Positions 18,904 to 27,151 of a stretch of DNA of 64,000 bases are shown here, piece by piece. Below the pieces are notes generated by a model. The model did not search any database. It was given only the letters and a program-made list of their open reading frames with translations, and had not been told where the DNA came from. A program made the position numbers and the translations under genes. The number at the start of each line of letters is the position of its first letter. The first letter of the stretch is position 1. The stretch is from Brevibacterium zhoupengii (GTDB taxonomy: Bacteria; Actinomycetota; Actinomycetes; Actinomycetales; Brevibacteriaceae): the NCBI RefSeq assembly GCF_021117425.1, contig NZ_CP088298.1:2666001-2730000 (forward strand), given 5' to 3'.

Positions 18904-19335
18904 TCAGATCACTCCGGGGATCACCTCGTTCTCACGTTCAGCGAATGCCTGCTGAGCGCCGACCAGGTAGTTGTCCCATGTCGGTGAGTCCCAGATCTCG
19001 ACGCGGTTGCCCATGCCGATCACTGCCACTTCCCGATCAAGTGATGCGTACTGCCGCAATATGTTCGGGACCGTGATGCGTCCCTGTTTGTCCGGCTGGT
19101 CCGCAAAGGCCGCCGACAGGAACACACGCTGGTAATCGCGGGCTTCCTTATTCGTCTTCGGCGCGTTCTGGATTCGCTCATGCTCGGCTTCGAACTCCGT
19201 GGTGGGGAACAGGGTGAGGCAGTTCTCCTGTCCACGGGTCAGTACGAGACCGGGCGAAAGCTCCTCCCGGAACTTTGCGGGCAGGATGAGCCGACCTTTG
19301 TCGTCGAGCTTCTGCAAATGAGTGCCCAAGAACAT
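18904..19335 (-). CDS. mraZ: MraZ, dcw cluster transcriptional regulator
   Basis: DNA-binding protein with two SpoVT/AbrB-like (MraZ) half-domains that represses or activates its own dcw operon in the species studied. The 143 residues begin MFLGTHLQKLDDKGRLILP, with the second half-domain at DKQGRITVPNILRQYA. Ribosome site AAAGGGGTGA precedes ATG 19335. Tandem GTGG-type boxes lie upstream (19386-19403), as expected for autoregulation. Confidence 0.96.
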   Translation of the reverse strand: MFLGTHLQKLDDKGRLILPAKFREELSPGLVLTRGQENCLTLFPTTEFEAEHERIQNAPKTNKEARDYQRVFLSAAFADQPDKQGRITVPNILRQYASLDREVAVIGMGNRVEIWDSPTWDNYLVGAQQAFAERENEVIPGVI

Positions 19336-19385
19336 GTCGTCTCACCCCTTTCGAAACCCAATTGGCTCCGATAGCAACCACAGTA

Positions 19386-19403
19386 CTCCACTTCCCTCCA
19401 CCC
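19386..19403 (-). promoter_or_regulatory. MraZ-box-like repeat pair upstream of mraZ
   Basis: The minus strand reads GGGTGGAGGGAAGTGGAG, that is two GTGGAG units ten bases apart, 51-68 bases upstream of the mraZ start. MraZ proteins are known to bind short direct repeats with about 10-bp spacing, so this is the likely autoregulatory operator. Confidence 0.6.
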
Positions 19404-19461
19404 AATCTAGTGTCTGACCCCATTTCGGTCCCATGGACCTATAAAAGCCCAGGTCAGATAG

Positions 19462-19481
19462 GTGGAGGAAAGTGGGGAAAA
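19462..19481 (+). promoter_or_regulatory. MraZ-box-like repeat pair, plus strand
   Basis: GTGGAGGAAAGTGGGGAAAA on the plus strand is a second pair of GTGG units ten bases apart, pointing toward moxR. It may extend MraZ control to the moxR operon. Confidence 0.5.
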
Positions 19482-19617
19482 TTTCCCATGGGCGAGTCGG
19501 GAGGACATCCCAGAGGGACAATTGCGGGACTTTTCGGCCTTAAGGTTCCCGTCTGCAGGGATCGCACTGAGTCCTCAGATCCCTGAATATCTGGGGAAGT
19601 GCGCGGTTCATTGCCGC

Positions 19618-19724
19618 GCGGGGAGGAAAGTGGGGAGGGAAATGGGGAGGAAAGTGGGGGTCTCTGGTGGAGCGAAGTGGGGAGGAGTGTGGGGAGGGAA
19701 GTGGGGAGCGAAGTGGAGGAGGTC
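19618..19724 (+). repeat. Nine-copy 12-bp G-rich direct repeat array
   Basis: Units begin at 19618, 19630, 19642, 19654, 19667, 19677, 19689, 19701 and 19713, giving spacings 12,12,12,13,10,12,12,12. The consensus is GTGGGGAGGGAA. The units resemble the MraZ-box pairs nearby but the usual period is 12, not 10. The array ends 94 bases before the moxR start. Confidence 0.9.
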
Positions 19725-19818
19725 GGCGGCCAAGCACAGGAACAGGTGTGCGGATGCAGAAATGCGGCCCGGAGGCGCCTATGTGGATGCTCGGGGCGCG
19801 ATAGGGGACAATGGAATC

Positions 19819-20808
19819 ATGTCGATCAGCCAAGAAGGTACTCAGACCAATTCCGTGATCGGTGCCGAGCACATCGAATGGGTGCAGCAACTCACCTCAC
19901 GGGCACGTACAGCGATGAACGCCGTCCTCGAAGGCAAGGACGAAGCCGTCGGACTCTCGCTCATAGCGCTCCTGGCAGGGGGCCATGTCCTCCTCGAGGA
20001 TGTACCCGGAGTCGGGAAGACTCTGCTGGCACGGGCCATGGGCAAAGTCGTCGACGGTTCGGTGAGGCGCATCCAGTTCACTCCCGACCTGCTGCCGACA
20101 GACGTCGTCGGTGTGAACCTATTCAACCAGGAGACCCGTCACTTCGAATTCCGACAGGGTCCGGTGTTTGCCAATATCGTCATCGCCGATGAGATCAACC
20201 GCGCCTCCCCGAAAACCCAGTCCGCGATGCTGGAATGCATGGCCGAGGGACAGGCCACCATTGACGGCGAGACCTACCAGATGCCCTCGCCATTCATCGT
20301 CGTCGCTACTCAGAACCCGATCGACATGGAAGGCACGTACGCCCTTCCCGAAGCGCAGCGCGACCGCTTCATGACACGCATCTCCCTGGGCTACCCCAAC
20401 ACCGCTGACGAAATCGACCTGCTCGACAACCAGATCGAGCATGATCCGCTCTCCAGCGCGACTCCGGTCACCAGTCTTGAGCAGATCAACCAGGCCCGAG
20501 GAATCGTCCGACATGTCAGTGCAACCAGAGAGCTGCGCGAATACATCGTCTCCATCCTCCACGCCAGCCGAAACGACGAAGCCATCCTCCTTGGGTCCTC
20601 CCCTCGCGGCGGCGTCCATCTTCTCCGTGCGGCCAAGGCTCGCGCCGCGCTTTCGGGACGCACCTTCGTGACCCCGGACGATATCCAGGCACTGGCTCCC
20701 TACATCCTGGCCCACCGAATCATCCCGCGCGATGGCGACGATTCCGAGCTGGCAGCCGAACTGGTCGGCAGGCTCCTGTCCCGCGTGCCCATTTCGACGG
20801 TTCAGTGA
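19819..20808 (+). CDS. moxR: MoxR family AAA+ ATPase
   Basis: Chaperone-like AAA+ ATPase, usually acting with DUF58 and VWA or transglutaminase partners. The 329 residues contain Walker A (DVPGVGKTLLA), Walker B (VIADEINRA), the sensor region ATQNPIDMEGTYALPEAQ and the C-terminal lid. ATG 19819 begins MSISQEGT; the reading frame is open further upstream only through the repeat array. First gene of a three-gene operon with DUF58 and transglutaminase genes. The substrate is unknown; proximity to dcw suggests an envelope role. Confidence 0.93.
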   Translation: MSISQEGTQTNSVIGAEHIEWVQQLTSRARTAMNAVLEGKDEAVGLSLIALLAGGHVLLEDVPGVGKTLLARAMGKVVDGSVRRIQFTPDLLPTDVVGVNLFNQETRHFEFRQGPVFANIVIADEINRASPKTQSAMLECMAEGQATIDGETYQMPSPFIVVATQNPIDMEGTYALPEAQRDRFMTRISLGYPNTADEIDLLDNQIEHDPLSSATPVTSLEQINQARGIVRHVSATRELREYIVSILHASRNDEAILLGSSPRGGVHLLRAAKARAALSGRTFVTPDDIQALAPYILAHRIIPRDGDDSELAAELVGRLLSRVPISTVQ

Positions 20809-20812
20809 CCAC

Positions 20813-21961
20813 ATGCGTCTGAGCACGTCAGGAATCATCTTCGTCCTCGCCGGTGCGGCACTGATCGTGACCGCCTATCGGTTCTCGCTGCCAGGACTTC
20901 TGCCTGCGGGGATTCTGCTGCTGGCGCTGGTCCTCCTCTCGGCACTGCTGATCACCTGGGGAACCCGCCGCGTTTCGATCACTCTGCGCACTGGGCTGCC
21001 CACTGTGGCGCTGCCTCAGTCCAGGGACCGCTACCCGCTTGCCCACGAAGGGAAAGAGGTCGAGGTCGAAGCTCTGGTGACGAACACCGGGCGCCTGGCC
21101 ATTCCGGCCTCGACGATTGATTTCGTGGCGGCCGAGGGATTCGGCGACTCCACGGTCGGACAGGTCCCTCCGCTGGCGCACGGTGCCTCTCAGACGGTCC
21201 TGACGTCCTTCACTCCGCATCGCCGTGGTCTCAGCGGAGTCGAGACCGTGCTCATCACGGTCTCGGGCCCCTTCGGTCTTGTCACGAGGAAGAAGAAGGT
21301 GCTCGCCGGTCACCCTGTTGCAGTATCGGTGCCGATCCTTCCGGCACGGATCCCTTCCGACTCGGCGATCAGACCCGCCCGACTCGACGATGGCAAGGCT
21401 CGCCCGGGCCACACAGCACGAGACTTCCACACCCGGGAATACGTCCCGGGAGACGACCTCAGACACGTCCATTGGCCGAGCACCGCGAAGTCCGGTGAGC
21501 TCATGGTCCGACACGAAGCCGACGAGGAGACGCTCTACGCGCTCATCGTCGTCGACCTCAAGGGTGAGGGCGAACGCCCGGACTCCCTCGAGGTCGAATT
21601 CCTCCTTGCCGCAGCGGCAGCAGCCGGAACGGCGTTCCTGCGTGCAGGTTATGAGGTCTTCGTCGTTGCACCCGGCCATCAGATCAGGTTCAAAGGACAA
21701 CGCGATATCGACCGACTGCGATTGCTCACAGCCCTCGTCGAGGCCGGCAGAGTGCAGCTGCCTGCCCATGACAATCCCAACCACATCCTCATCTGCGCCG
21801 TCGACGACGCTCGCGGACAGGAACTGGCCGCTCAATTCTCCCGCCGCGTGCCGGTGACCGTGCGCAGCCTCGATGACATCAACGACCTGACGATGGTGGG
21901 CCTGAGCGAGGATCTGCCCGAATCATGGACCGCCTTCGATTCGAAGCGGGTGAAGCGATGA
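20813..21961 (+). CDS. DUF58 domain membrane protein
   Basis: The 382-residue protein has two hydrophobic N-terminal spans (about residues 5-45) and a soluble DUF58 domain, including GHTARDFHTREYVPGDD and RHVHWPSTAKSGELMVR, the conserved core of the family. DUF58 proteins are VWA-related and commonly encoded right after MoxR ATPases; the function is undefined. ATG 20813 follows the moxR stop by four bases, and the gene ends by overlapping the next start (ATGA). Confidence 0.9.
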   Translation: MRLSTSGIIFVLAGAALIVTAYRFSLPGLLPAGILLLALVLLSALLITWGTRRVSITLRTGLPTVALPQSRDRYPLAHEGKEVEVEALVTNTGRLAIPASTIDFVAAEGFGDSTVGQVPPLAHGASQTVLTSFTPHRRGLSGVETVLITVSGPFGLVTRKKKVLAGHPVAVSVPILPARIPSDSAIRPARLDDGKARPGHTARDFHTREYVPGDDLRHVHWPSTAKSGELMVRHEADEETLYALIVVDLKGEGERPDSLEVEFLLAAAAAAGTAFLRAGYEVFVVAPGHQIRFKGQRDIDRLRLLTALVEAGRVQLPAHDNPNHILICAVDDARGQELAAQFSRRVPVTVRSLDDINDLTMVGLSEDLPESWTAFDSKRVKR

Positions 21962-24309
21962 GCACCGACACAAACGAGAACACCGAGAAGCAGTCTCCCG
22001 TCTTGCTCGAGGCCTGCTCCGTCTTTGTGGCCATGGTCTTGGCCGCTGTCGGACTCTCGGCCGTCTTCTCCGACTTCGCCTGGCTCCCCTCCGTCCTCAT
22101 CTCGATCCTCCTCATCGTCATCGTCGGGGCGATCTTCCGCAGCGTCCCGGTTCTCCGCGCCACCGGTGCGGCCGTCATCGCGCAATGCCTCGTGGGACTC
22201 ATCGCAGTTCTCGTGCTGTGCGCACCGGGAACGCTGATCCTCGGCATCGTCCCCACCGGCAGCTCATTCACCAGTGTGATCGATCTTCTGTCCTCCGGGG
22301 TCAGCGATCTGTATGCCACGGTTCCTCCAGCACCGAGCACCCCCGGCTTCACCACGATGCTGACCATCGCGTTCACTCTCATCACCATCCTCATCGACGG
22401 CCTCGTCTGTGACCTCAAAGCTCCCAAGGTCAGCGGTGTTCTGCTCCTGGTGCTGTGGATGATCCCCGTGTTCTTCGCACCCACCCAGGTGCAGTGGTGG
22501 CACGTGGTCGCGATCTTGGCGGCCTTCCTCATCCTCATGCTCAGCCCGTATCTCCCAGCAGCGAAGTGGCGTGGCGGTCTGACCGCGACCGTGGCCGGTG
22601 CCGTGGCCGTTGCCATCGGCATCGGGCTCCCCGTGCTGCTGCCGGAGGTGCAGACGCTGCCCAACCGTGCAGCAAGCGACAAGGGCGACCTCACCGTGAC
22701 GAACCCGTTCCTCGATCTGCGTGCCGATCTGGGTGACCGTGACGATTCGACCCTCTTCGACTACACGAGCACTGAATCGCAGGGGCAGCCGATCAGGCTG
22801 ACATCGATCAACTCCTTCGACGGCCAGACCTGGGCACCGACCCCGTTCCCGCTCGACTCATTTGCGATCGCGAATGAGGGTCTGCCCTGGCCGCAGGGAC
22901 TCCCCCGGAGCAAGAACTACAGTGAAGAGCGCATCGACGTCTCCATCACCGACGAATACGATCAGCAGTATCTTCCTTCCCCGTACGCTCCACAGCAGCC
23001 GACAGGTTTGGACCGGCGCTGGATCTACGACGAGAAATCGCTGACGGTCGTCGGCAACGGTGAGAAGTCCGGTGGGCAGGACTACTCGATGGAGTACGTG
23101 TCCATCAATCCCGACGTCAAAGACCTGCAGAGCGCAACACCCGTGAACTCCAGTGACTTCGAGACTGAACTCGAAGTCCCGGACAGTCTGCCGACCAGTG
23201 TGCAGGAGACTGCAGAGAAGGTCACTGCGGATGCAGACAACCAGTGGGAAGCCGCTGTCCTGCTCCAAGCCTATTTCCGCAGCGGTGACTTCGAGTACTC
23301 GCTGGATGCTCCCGAAAGGGCCAGCGGAGATGCGATCTCTGACTTCCTCGTCGACAAGAAGGGCTACTGCGTCCAGTTCTCGTCGGCGATGACGATCATG
23401 GCCCGAACAATGGGAATTCCTGCGCGCATCGGAGTCGGCTTCGGTGAGGGAGACAAGTCAGGTGAGGGCTACGAAGTCAGCATGCAGGATTCGCATGCGT
23501 GGCCGGAACTGTACTTCGAGGGTGCCGGTTGGGTGCGGTTCGAACCCACCCCAGGCGGCCCCGCCGGAGACCCACCCAAGTGGACGGTCGCCAGCGGCAA
23601 TACCGAAGGTGACTCCGAGGAAGGTTCCGAAGAGAGCTCCTCACCGTCAGAGGAGCCCACAGACGGTGCCGAAGAGTCCGAAGCAGAGGAGTCTGAGAGC
23701 TCGAGCGAAGAGACATCAGCAGCGGGAGAGCCTGCCGGCGCGAACATCAGCAAATACCTCTGGGCAGGTCTCATCGTGCTTGCGATCCTGCTGCTAGCAG
23801 CGATCCCCGCGTTGTGGAGGCTGATCCTGCGTCGCCGTCGCACACGCGATCCTGAGCAGCTCGAGAAGGTCTGGACCGAGGTGCGGGCACTGTCGACGGA
23901 CTATGGTCAGAGCCTTGACCCGAGCAGAACGCTGAGGTTCAACGAACTCGTGCTTGCCAGCAGGGCCCAAGGCGAGACCGATGAGCCTGACAGTTCTTCT
24001 GCAGTCTCTGGTTCTGGCTCTGGTTCTGGCTCGTCGGGTGCACGAGGAGAATCCGGGGATGGATTCACCGCGTTGCGCAGCCCTGCTCCCCCAGCGGGAG
24101 CGCGCACTTCTGGCGACGACACTGCCCTGTCAGCTTTCGTTGATGCTCTTGAGGCGCAGCGCTACGGCGGCGGCAAACAGAGCATCTCTTCAACTGAGGT
24201 CAGTGCCCTCATTGACGAGGTCAGGTCTGACCTGTCGGCCAACGCCACTCCCGGCAGCCGGATCACCGCCAGCATCTGGCCGGCCAGCATCTTCAATCCA
24301 CCTCGCTGA
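21958..24309 (+). CDS. TgpA-like transmembrane transglutaminase
   Basis: The 783-residue protein has about seven N-terminal membrane spans, then an extracytoplasmic transglutaminase-like domain with Cys in GYCVQFSSAMT (near residue 470), His in QDSHAWPELYF (near 512) and the following RFEPTPGG. A Ser/Glu-rich linker, another span (WAGLIVLAILLLAAIPALW) and a cytoplasmic tail with a DUF4129-like motif follow. The layout matches TgpA/DUF3488 proteins encoded in MoxR-DUF58 operons; the reaction and target are unproven, and an envelope cross-linking or proteolytic role is inference. Ends just before a strong hairpin. Confidence 0.88.
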   Translation: MSTDTNENTEKQSPVLLEACSVFVAMVLAAVGLSAVFSDFAWLPSVLISILLIVIVGAIFRSVPVLRATGAAVIAQCLVGLIAVLVLCAPGTLILGIVPTGSSFTSVIDLLSSGVSDLYATVPPAPSTPGFTTMLTIAFTLITILIDGLVCDLKAPKVSGVLLLVLWMIPVFFAPTQVQWWHVVAILAAFLILMLSPYLPAAKWRGGLTATVAGAVAVAIGIGLPVLLPEVQTLPNRAASDKGDLTVTNPFLDLRADLGDRDDSTLFDYTSTESQGQPIRLTSINSFDGQTWAPTPFPLDSFAIANEGLPWPQGLPRSKNYSEERIDVSITDEYDQQYLPSPYAPQQPTGLDRRWIYDEKSLTVVGNGEKSGGQDYSMEYVSINPDVKDLQSATPVNSSDFETELEVPDSLPTSVQETAEKVTADADNQWEAAVLLQAYFRSGDFEYSLDAPERASGDAISDFLVDKKGYCVQFSSAMTIMARTMGIPARIGVGFGEGDKSGEGYEVSMQDSHAWPELYFEGAGWVRFEPTPGGPAGDPPKWTVASGNTEGDSEEGSEESSSPSEEPTDGAEESEAEESESSSEETSAAGEPAGANISKYLWAGLIVLAILLLAAIPALWRLILRRRRTRDPEQLEKVWTEVRALSTDYGQSLDPSRTLRFNELVLASRAQGETDEPDSSSAVSGSGSGSGSSGARGESGDGFTALRSPAPPAGARTSGDDTALSAFVDALEAQRYGGGKQSISSTEVSALIDEVRSDLSANATPGSRITASIWPASIFNPPR

Positions 24310-24329
24310 GCCAGCTGACTGCCCTGTCA

Positions 24330-24360
24330 CTGCCCCGGATGCCTCGCACATCCGGGGCAG
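24330..24360 (+). terminator. Hairpin terminator of the moxR operon
   Basis: Perfect 12-bp stem (CTGCCCCGGATG, 24330-24341, and its complement, 24349-24360) with a seven-base loop, 20 bases past the transglutaminase stop. The U-tract is absent, as is common in actinobacteria. Confidence 0.75.
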
Positions 24361-24494
24361 CGTCGTCTGAGGCAGCGGGCTCTGGCTAGGTCGGAGCAAT
24401 TCGCTCATCGGTTGTCTTGGTCGGTCACGGTGATCAGTCAGCACAGCAGTGTTGGTCGATGATCTGCCCGGCGGCTCGACCAGCGAGAGTGCAC

Positions 24495-24540
24495 TTCTGT
24501 CGACAAGTGTGCGGTTCTGTCGACAAGTGTGGCTCTGTCC
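24495..24540. repeat. 20-bp direct repeat with central TGTCGACA
   Basis: TTCTGTCGACAAGTGTG occurs at 24495 and again at 24515, followed by a decayed third copy near 24533. Each copy is centred on the palindrome TGTCGACA. Confidence 0.7.
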
Positions 24541-24646
24541 CCTGCGCACAGGGACGCGCGCGATCAACGAGTCGTGCGTCGGGCCGGACCCGCAGAGGCC
24601 GACGCGGCGGTGGGTGAGGCGACGACGAAATGGGCCCGCACACGAA

Positions 24647-24673
24647 GAAGCGTCCTCGTAAAGAGGACGCTTC
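24647..24673. terminator. Bidirectional hairpin after DUF3040 gene
   Basis: Perfect 11-bp stem GAAGCGTCCTC with complement GAGGACGCTTC and loop GTAAA. It lies 68 bases past the DUF3040 stop on the minus strand and can fold on either strand. Confidence 0.75.
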
Positions 24674-24740
24674 GTTGGTATGAGACGGTGTGATCAGCAG
24701 TTGCCGGCGAGAATCTGCTCAGCCAGCAACGGTCGCGCAA

Positions 24741-25151
24741 TCATTCTCCGCGCTGGCGCTTCTCCCACCGGTCTTCGATGCGGTTCATGAAACCTGACGG
24801 CCCCTTCGCTTCAGTCTTAGGACCGTTCGACGGCTGTGCACGCTTCGCTTTGTCGCCGATCTGACGCGGCCGACTGAATGCCCAGTACATACCGGCAACC
24901 ATGAGACCGAACCCGACGACGCCGAGGATGATCCACCATGCGGTGTTCGCCACCATCGAGATAGCGAAGATCGTCGCGGCAAGCCCGACCAGCGTGACCA
25001 GAATGCCCACCACGAATCGCTTCGCGGAGAAGCCTGGACCATTGGCAGCTGCCTGGGTTTCGGAAATATTGCGTGCGAAACGTGGGTCTTCACTGCGCAG
25101 CTGCTTCTCCAACTGATCGAGCAGCTGCTGTTCGTGATCGGAGAGTGGCAT
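24741..25151 (-). CDS. DUF3040 membrane protein
   Basis: Actinobacterial protein of 136 residues. It starts PLSDHEQQLLDQLEKQL, the recognisable DUF3040 N-terminus, then LRSEDPRFAR, two membrane spans (about residues 43-88) and a basic C-terminal tail. ATG 25151 is chosen because the family begins at that Met; the frame is open further upstream without similarity. DUF3040 genes sit near mraZ in many actinobacteria (for example Rv2169c by position); the function is unknown. Confidence 0.88.
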   Translation of the reverse strand: MPLSDHEQQLLDQLEKQLRSEDPRFARNISETQAAANGPGFSAKRFVVGILVTLVGLAATIFAISMVANTAWWIILGVVGFGLMVAGMYWAFSRPRQIGDKAKRAQPSNGPKTEAKGPSGFMNRIEDRWEKRQRGE

Positions 25152-25281
25152 CTCGAACCCCCGTTTCCTTACTCTGGCCTGATGACACAATCATAGTCTC
25201 TGAACCCTGAAAAAACATCTTGAGGGCCCTTGCATCCCCCGGATTCTCACCACGTCCTCAGACTATGGCGCACTTCACTGC

Positions 25282-26541
25282 CTAAACATGGTCAGGACCC
25301 GTATTATCATGCTCAGGGCGCTTCCTGAGCAGCGAGGCCTGCGAGATCGCGGCTGTCCCGAACTTCTTGCGCACATCATCCAGAGCGACTTCTGCTTCTC
25401 TGCCCGAATGCTCGGCCTCGTCCAATCTCACCTGTCGCCCACTGGCTGAGAAGTCCATCAGACCAGCTGCCCGTACTCCCAGCAGGCGAACGCCTTTCGA
25501 CTTCTGCTCGCGCAGATTCCTCATTGCCGGCCGCAGTGCTTCATAGATCTCACGGGCCAGGTCTGTCGGGGCATCGAGAGTGATCGACCGTGACAGAGTC
25601 GTGAAATCGGCCAGGCGATACTTCAATCCCAAGGTAGTCGTGACCTTGCCATCGGCCCGGACTCTGTGTGCCACCTTGTCCGCCAACCTCAGCAGCTCGT
25701 GTTCGAGTTGGCTGAGATCCCAGACGTCATCGTTGAACGTGTGTTCGGCGCTGATCGACCGATCCTTGACCTGTCTGTCCATCCCGTGCGAGTCCAACCC
25801 GTGGGCGCTGCGCCACAGATGGTGCCCATGAGCGCCGAAGACCCGGCCCGCCCACGCTTCGTCGACGGCTGCCAGATCGCCGATCAGTCGAATGCCGTAT
25901 CTGTAGAACCCGTCCTTCGTCTTCTCCCCCACGCCGGGAAGAGCTTCGATCGGCATCGGGTCAAGGAACTCCTGAGTCGCAGACAGCGGGACGAGCAGCT
26001 GCCCGTGCGGCTTGGCCCGGGTAGACGCGAGCTTCGCCACCACCCGGCTGCCAGCGATGCCCACAGATGCACTCAACCCCGTCTGCTCCTCGATCTCGGC
26101 TCTCAGCTGCGAGGTGATCTCCACAGGGGAGCCCAATCTGCGCACTGCGGCGGACACGTCGATATAGGCTTCGTCGACACTGACCTGCTGAAAGTCAGGA
26201 GTCACCTGAGCAACCAAGTCGAAGACCTTCTCCGAGTACGAGGAGTACAGACCATGGGAAGGAGGGATCACCTCGGCGAAGGGACACAGATTCATTGCAC
26301 GACCCATCGGCATGGCCGCGTGGACACCGAACTCTCGGGCTTCGTAGCTGGCCGAGACCACGACGCCCCGCCCGCTGCGGCCGCCGACGATGACAGGCCG
26401 GCCCACAAGCTCGGGGCGGCTCAGAAGCTCCACCGAGACGAAGAAGGAGTCCATGTCGAGATGGAGCATTGTGGCTCCGGCGTCGTCCGTGCCGAGACGG
26501 CTCAGATCGCCGCCGGAACGTGCCAGCTGTTTACGACTCAT
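25282..26541 (-). CDS. dinB: DNA polymerase IV (Y family)
   Basis: Error-prone translesion polymerase. The 419 residues contain the catalytic motifs LHLDMDSFFVSVE and VSVDEAYIDV, the helix-hairpin-helix region PIEALPGVGEKT, and a little-finger domain with the C-terminal tail. No beta-clamp motif stands out by eye. Transcribed alone toward DUF3040 with a 130-bp gap; no clear SOS box was seen upstream. Confidence 0.94.
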   Translation of the reverse strand: MSRKQLARSGGDLSRLGTDDAGATMLHLDMDSFFVSVELLSRPELVGRPVIVGGRSGRGVVVSASYEAREFGVHAAMPMGRAMNLCPFAEVIPPSHGLYSSYSEKVFDLVAQVTPDFQQVSVDEAYIDVSAAVRRLGSPVEITSQLRAEIEEQTGLSASVGIAGSRVVAKLASTRAKPHGQLLVPLSATQEFLDPMPIEALPGVGEKTKDGFYRYGIRLIGDLAAVDEAWAGRVFGAHGHHLWRSAHGLDSHGMDRQVKDRSISAEHTFNDDVWDLSQLEHELLRLADKVAHRVRADGKVTTTLGLKYRLADFTTLSRSITLDAPTDLAREIYEALRPAMRNLREQKSKGVRLLGVRAAGLMDFSASGRQVRLDEAEHSGREAEVALDDVRKKFGTAAISQASLLRKRPEHDNTGPDHV

Positions 26542-26608
26542 CGAGCACCCATGTTGTCTGCGCCTGCTCCTTTCGGCCCCCGTCGCTCAGTCCGGGTAGT
26601 CTGTAGTC

Positions 26609-27151
26609 ATGGTAACGCGCGCCACTGTCATGACATTGCCCCTCGCCGCCGCCCTCGTCCTCGCAGGATGCTCGGGCCCGGACAATGAGGCGGCCGAAGG
26701 ATCACCCACTGCGGAAGAGACCCAGTCTTCAGCCGCCGCATCAACACCAGCGGCCTCTGAGTCTGCCGGCACCAAGCAGGCGGATGAAGATTCAGACGCT
26801 GCATCCACAGACGTCAAGGATCTTCCGAAGTACCTCAAGCCCTACCCTGACTCGACCGTGCTCTCGAGTGCTCGTGCGAAAGCGGAGAACGGAGCCGATT
26901 CGGGCAAGCTCGAACAGGTCAGCCTGGTCATGAGCGCCGAAGCCGAGCCGAAGGACATCTTCGCGTTCTACTCCAAGGCGCTGAAGAAAGCCGGGTTCGA
27001 AGAATACGGCGACCAGGTCAAGACGAAGAGTGCCCAAGTCGTGAACTTCCGGCACAAGGACAATGAGGGCCTGCTCGTCGTGACCATCGCTGAGGATCCC
27101 TCGGAGAAGAAGAATTCGATCGTCACGGTCGGCGGGAACATCGTTCCATGA
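26609..27151 (+). CDS. Putative lipoprotein, unknown function
   Basis: The 180-residue protein has a signal peptide with lipobox LVLAGCS (lipid Cys 21), then a Ser/Ala/Glu-rich linker and a compact domain (about residues 70-180: DLPKYLKPYPDSTV then EPKDIFAFYSKALKKAGFEE). It resembles the general plan of small actinobacterial surface lipoproteins; I do not recognise a named family. There is no ribosome site, but TAGTCT (26597-26602) lies six bases before ATG 26609, so the message may be leaderless. The stop overlaps the start of the polyprenyl synthase gene (ATGA), so the two are coupled. Confidence 0.85.
   Translation: MVTRATVMTLPLAAALVLAGCSGPDNEAAEGSPTAEETQSSAAASTPAASESAGTKQADEDSDAASTDVKDLPKYLKPYPDSTVLSSARAKAENGADSGKLEQVSLVMSAEAEPKDIFAFYSKALKKAGFEEYGDQVKTKSAQVVNFRHKDNEGLLVVTIAEDPSEKKNSIVTVGGNIVP

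Larger units (their letters stand above)
19336..19818. other. Divergent regulatory gap between mraZ and moxR
   Basis: A 483-bp non-coding region between divergently transcribed mraZ and moxR. It holds an MraZ-type box pair on each strand and a nine-copy G-rich array. An in-frame extension of moxR through it would encode a Gly/Lys/Trp-rich stretch unlike any MoxR, so I read it as regulatory DNA. Confidence 0.8.
24310..24740. other. Intergenic region between convergent operons
   Basis: A 431-bp gap between the transglutaminase gene and the DUF3040 gene, which converge. It holds two strong hairpins and a 20-bp direct repeat; I see no credible reading frame in it. Confidence 0.75.

Noticed and set aside
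19462..19818. N-terminal extension of MoxR through the G-rich array
   Set aside because: The added residues (Gly/Lys/Trp repeats) have no family support, and MraZ-like boxes lie in this sequence.
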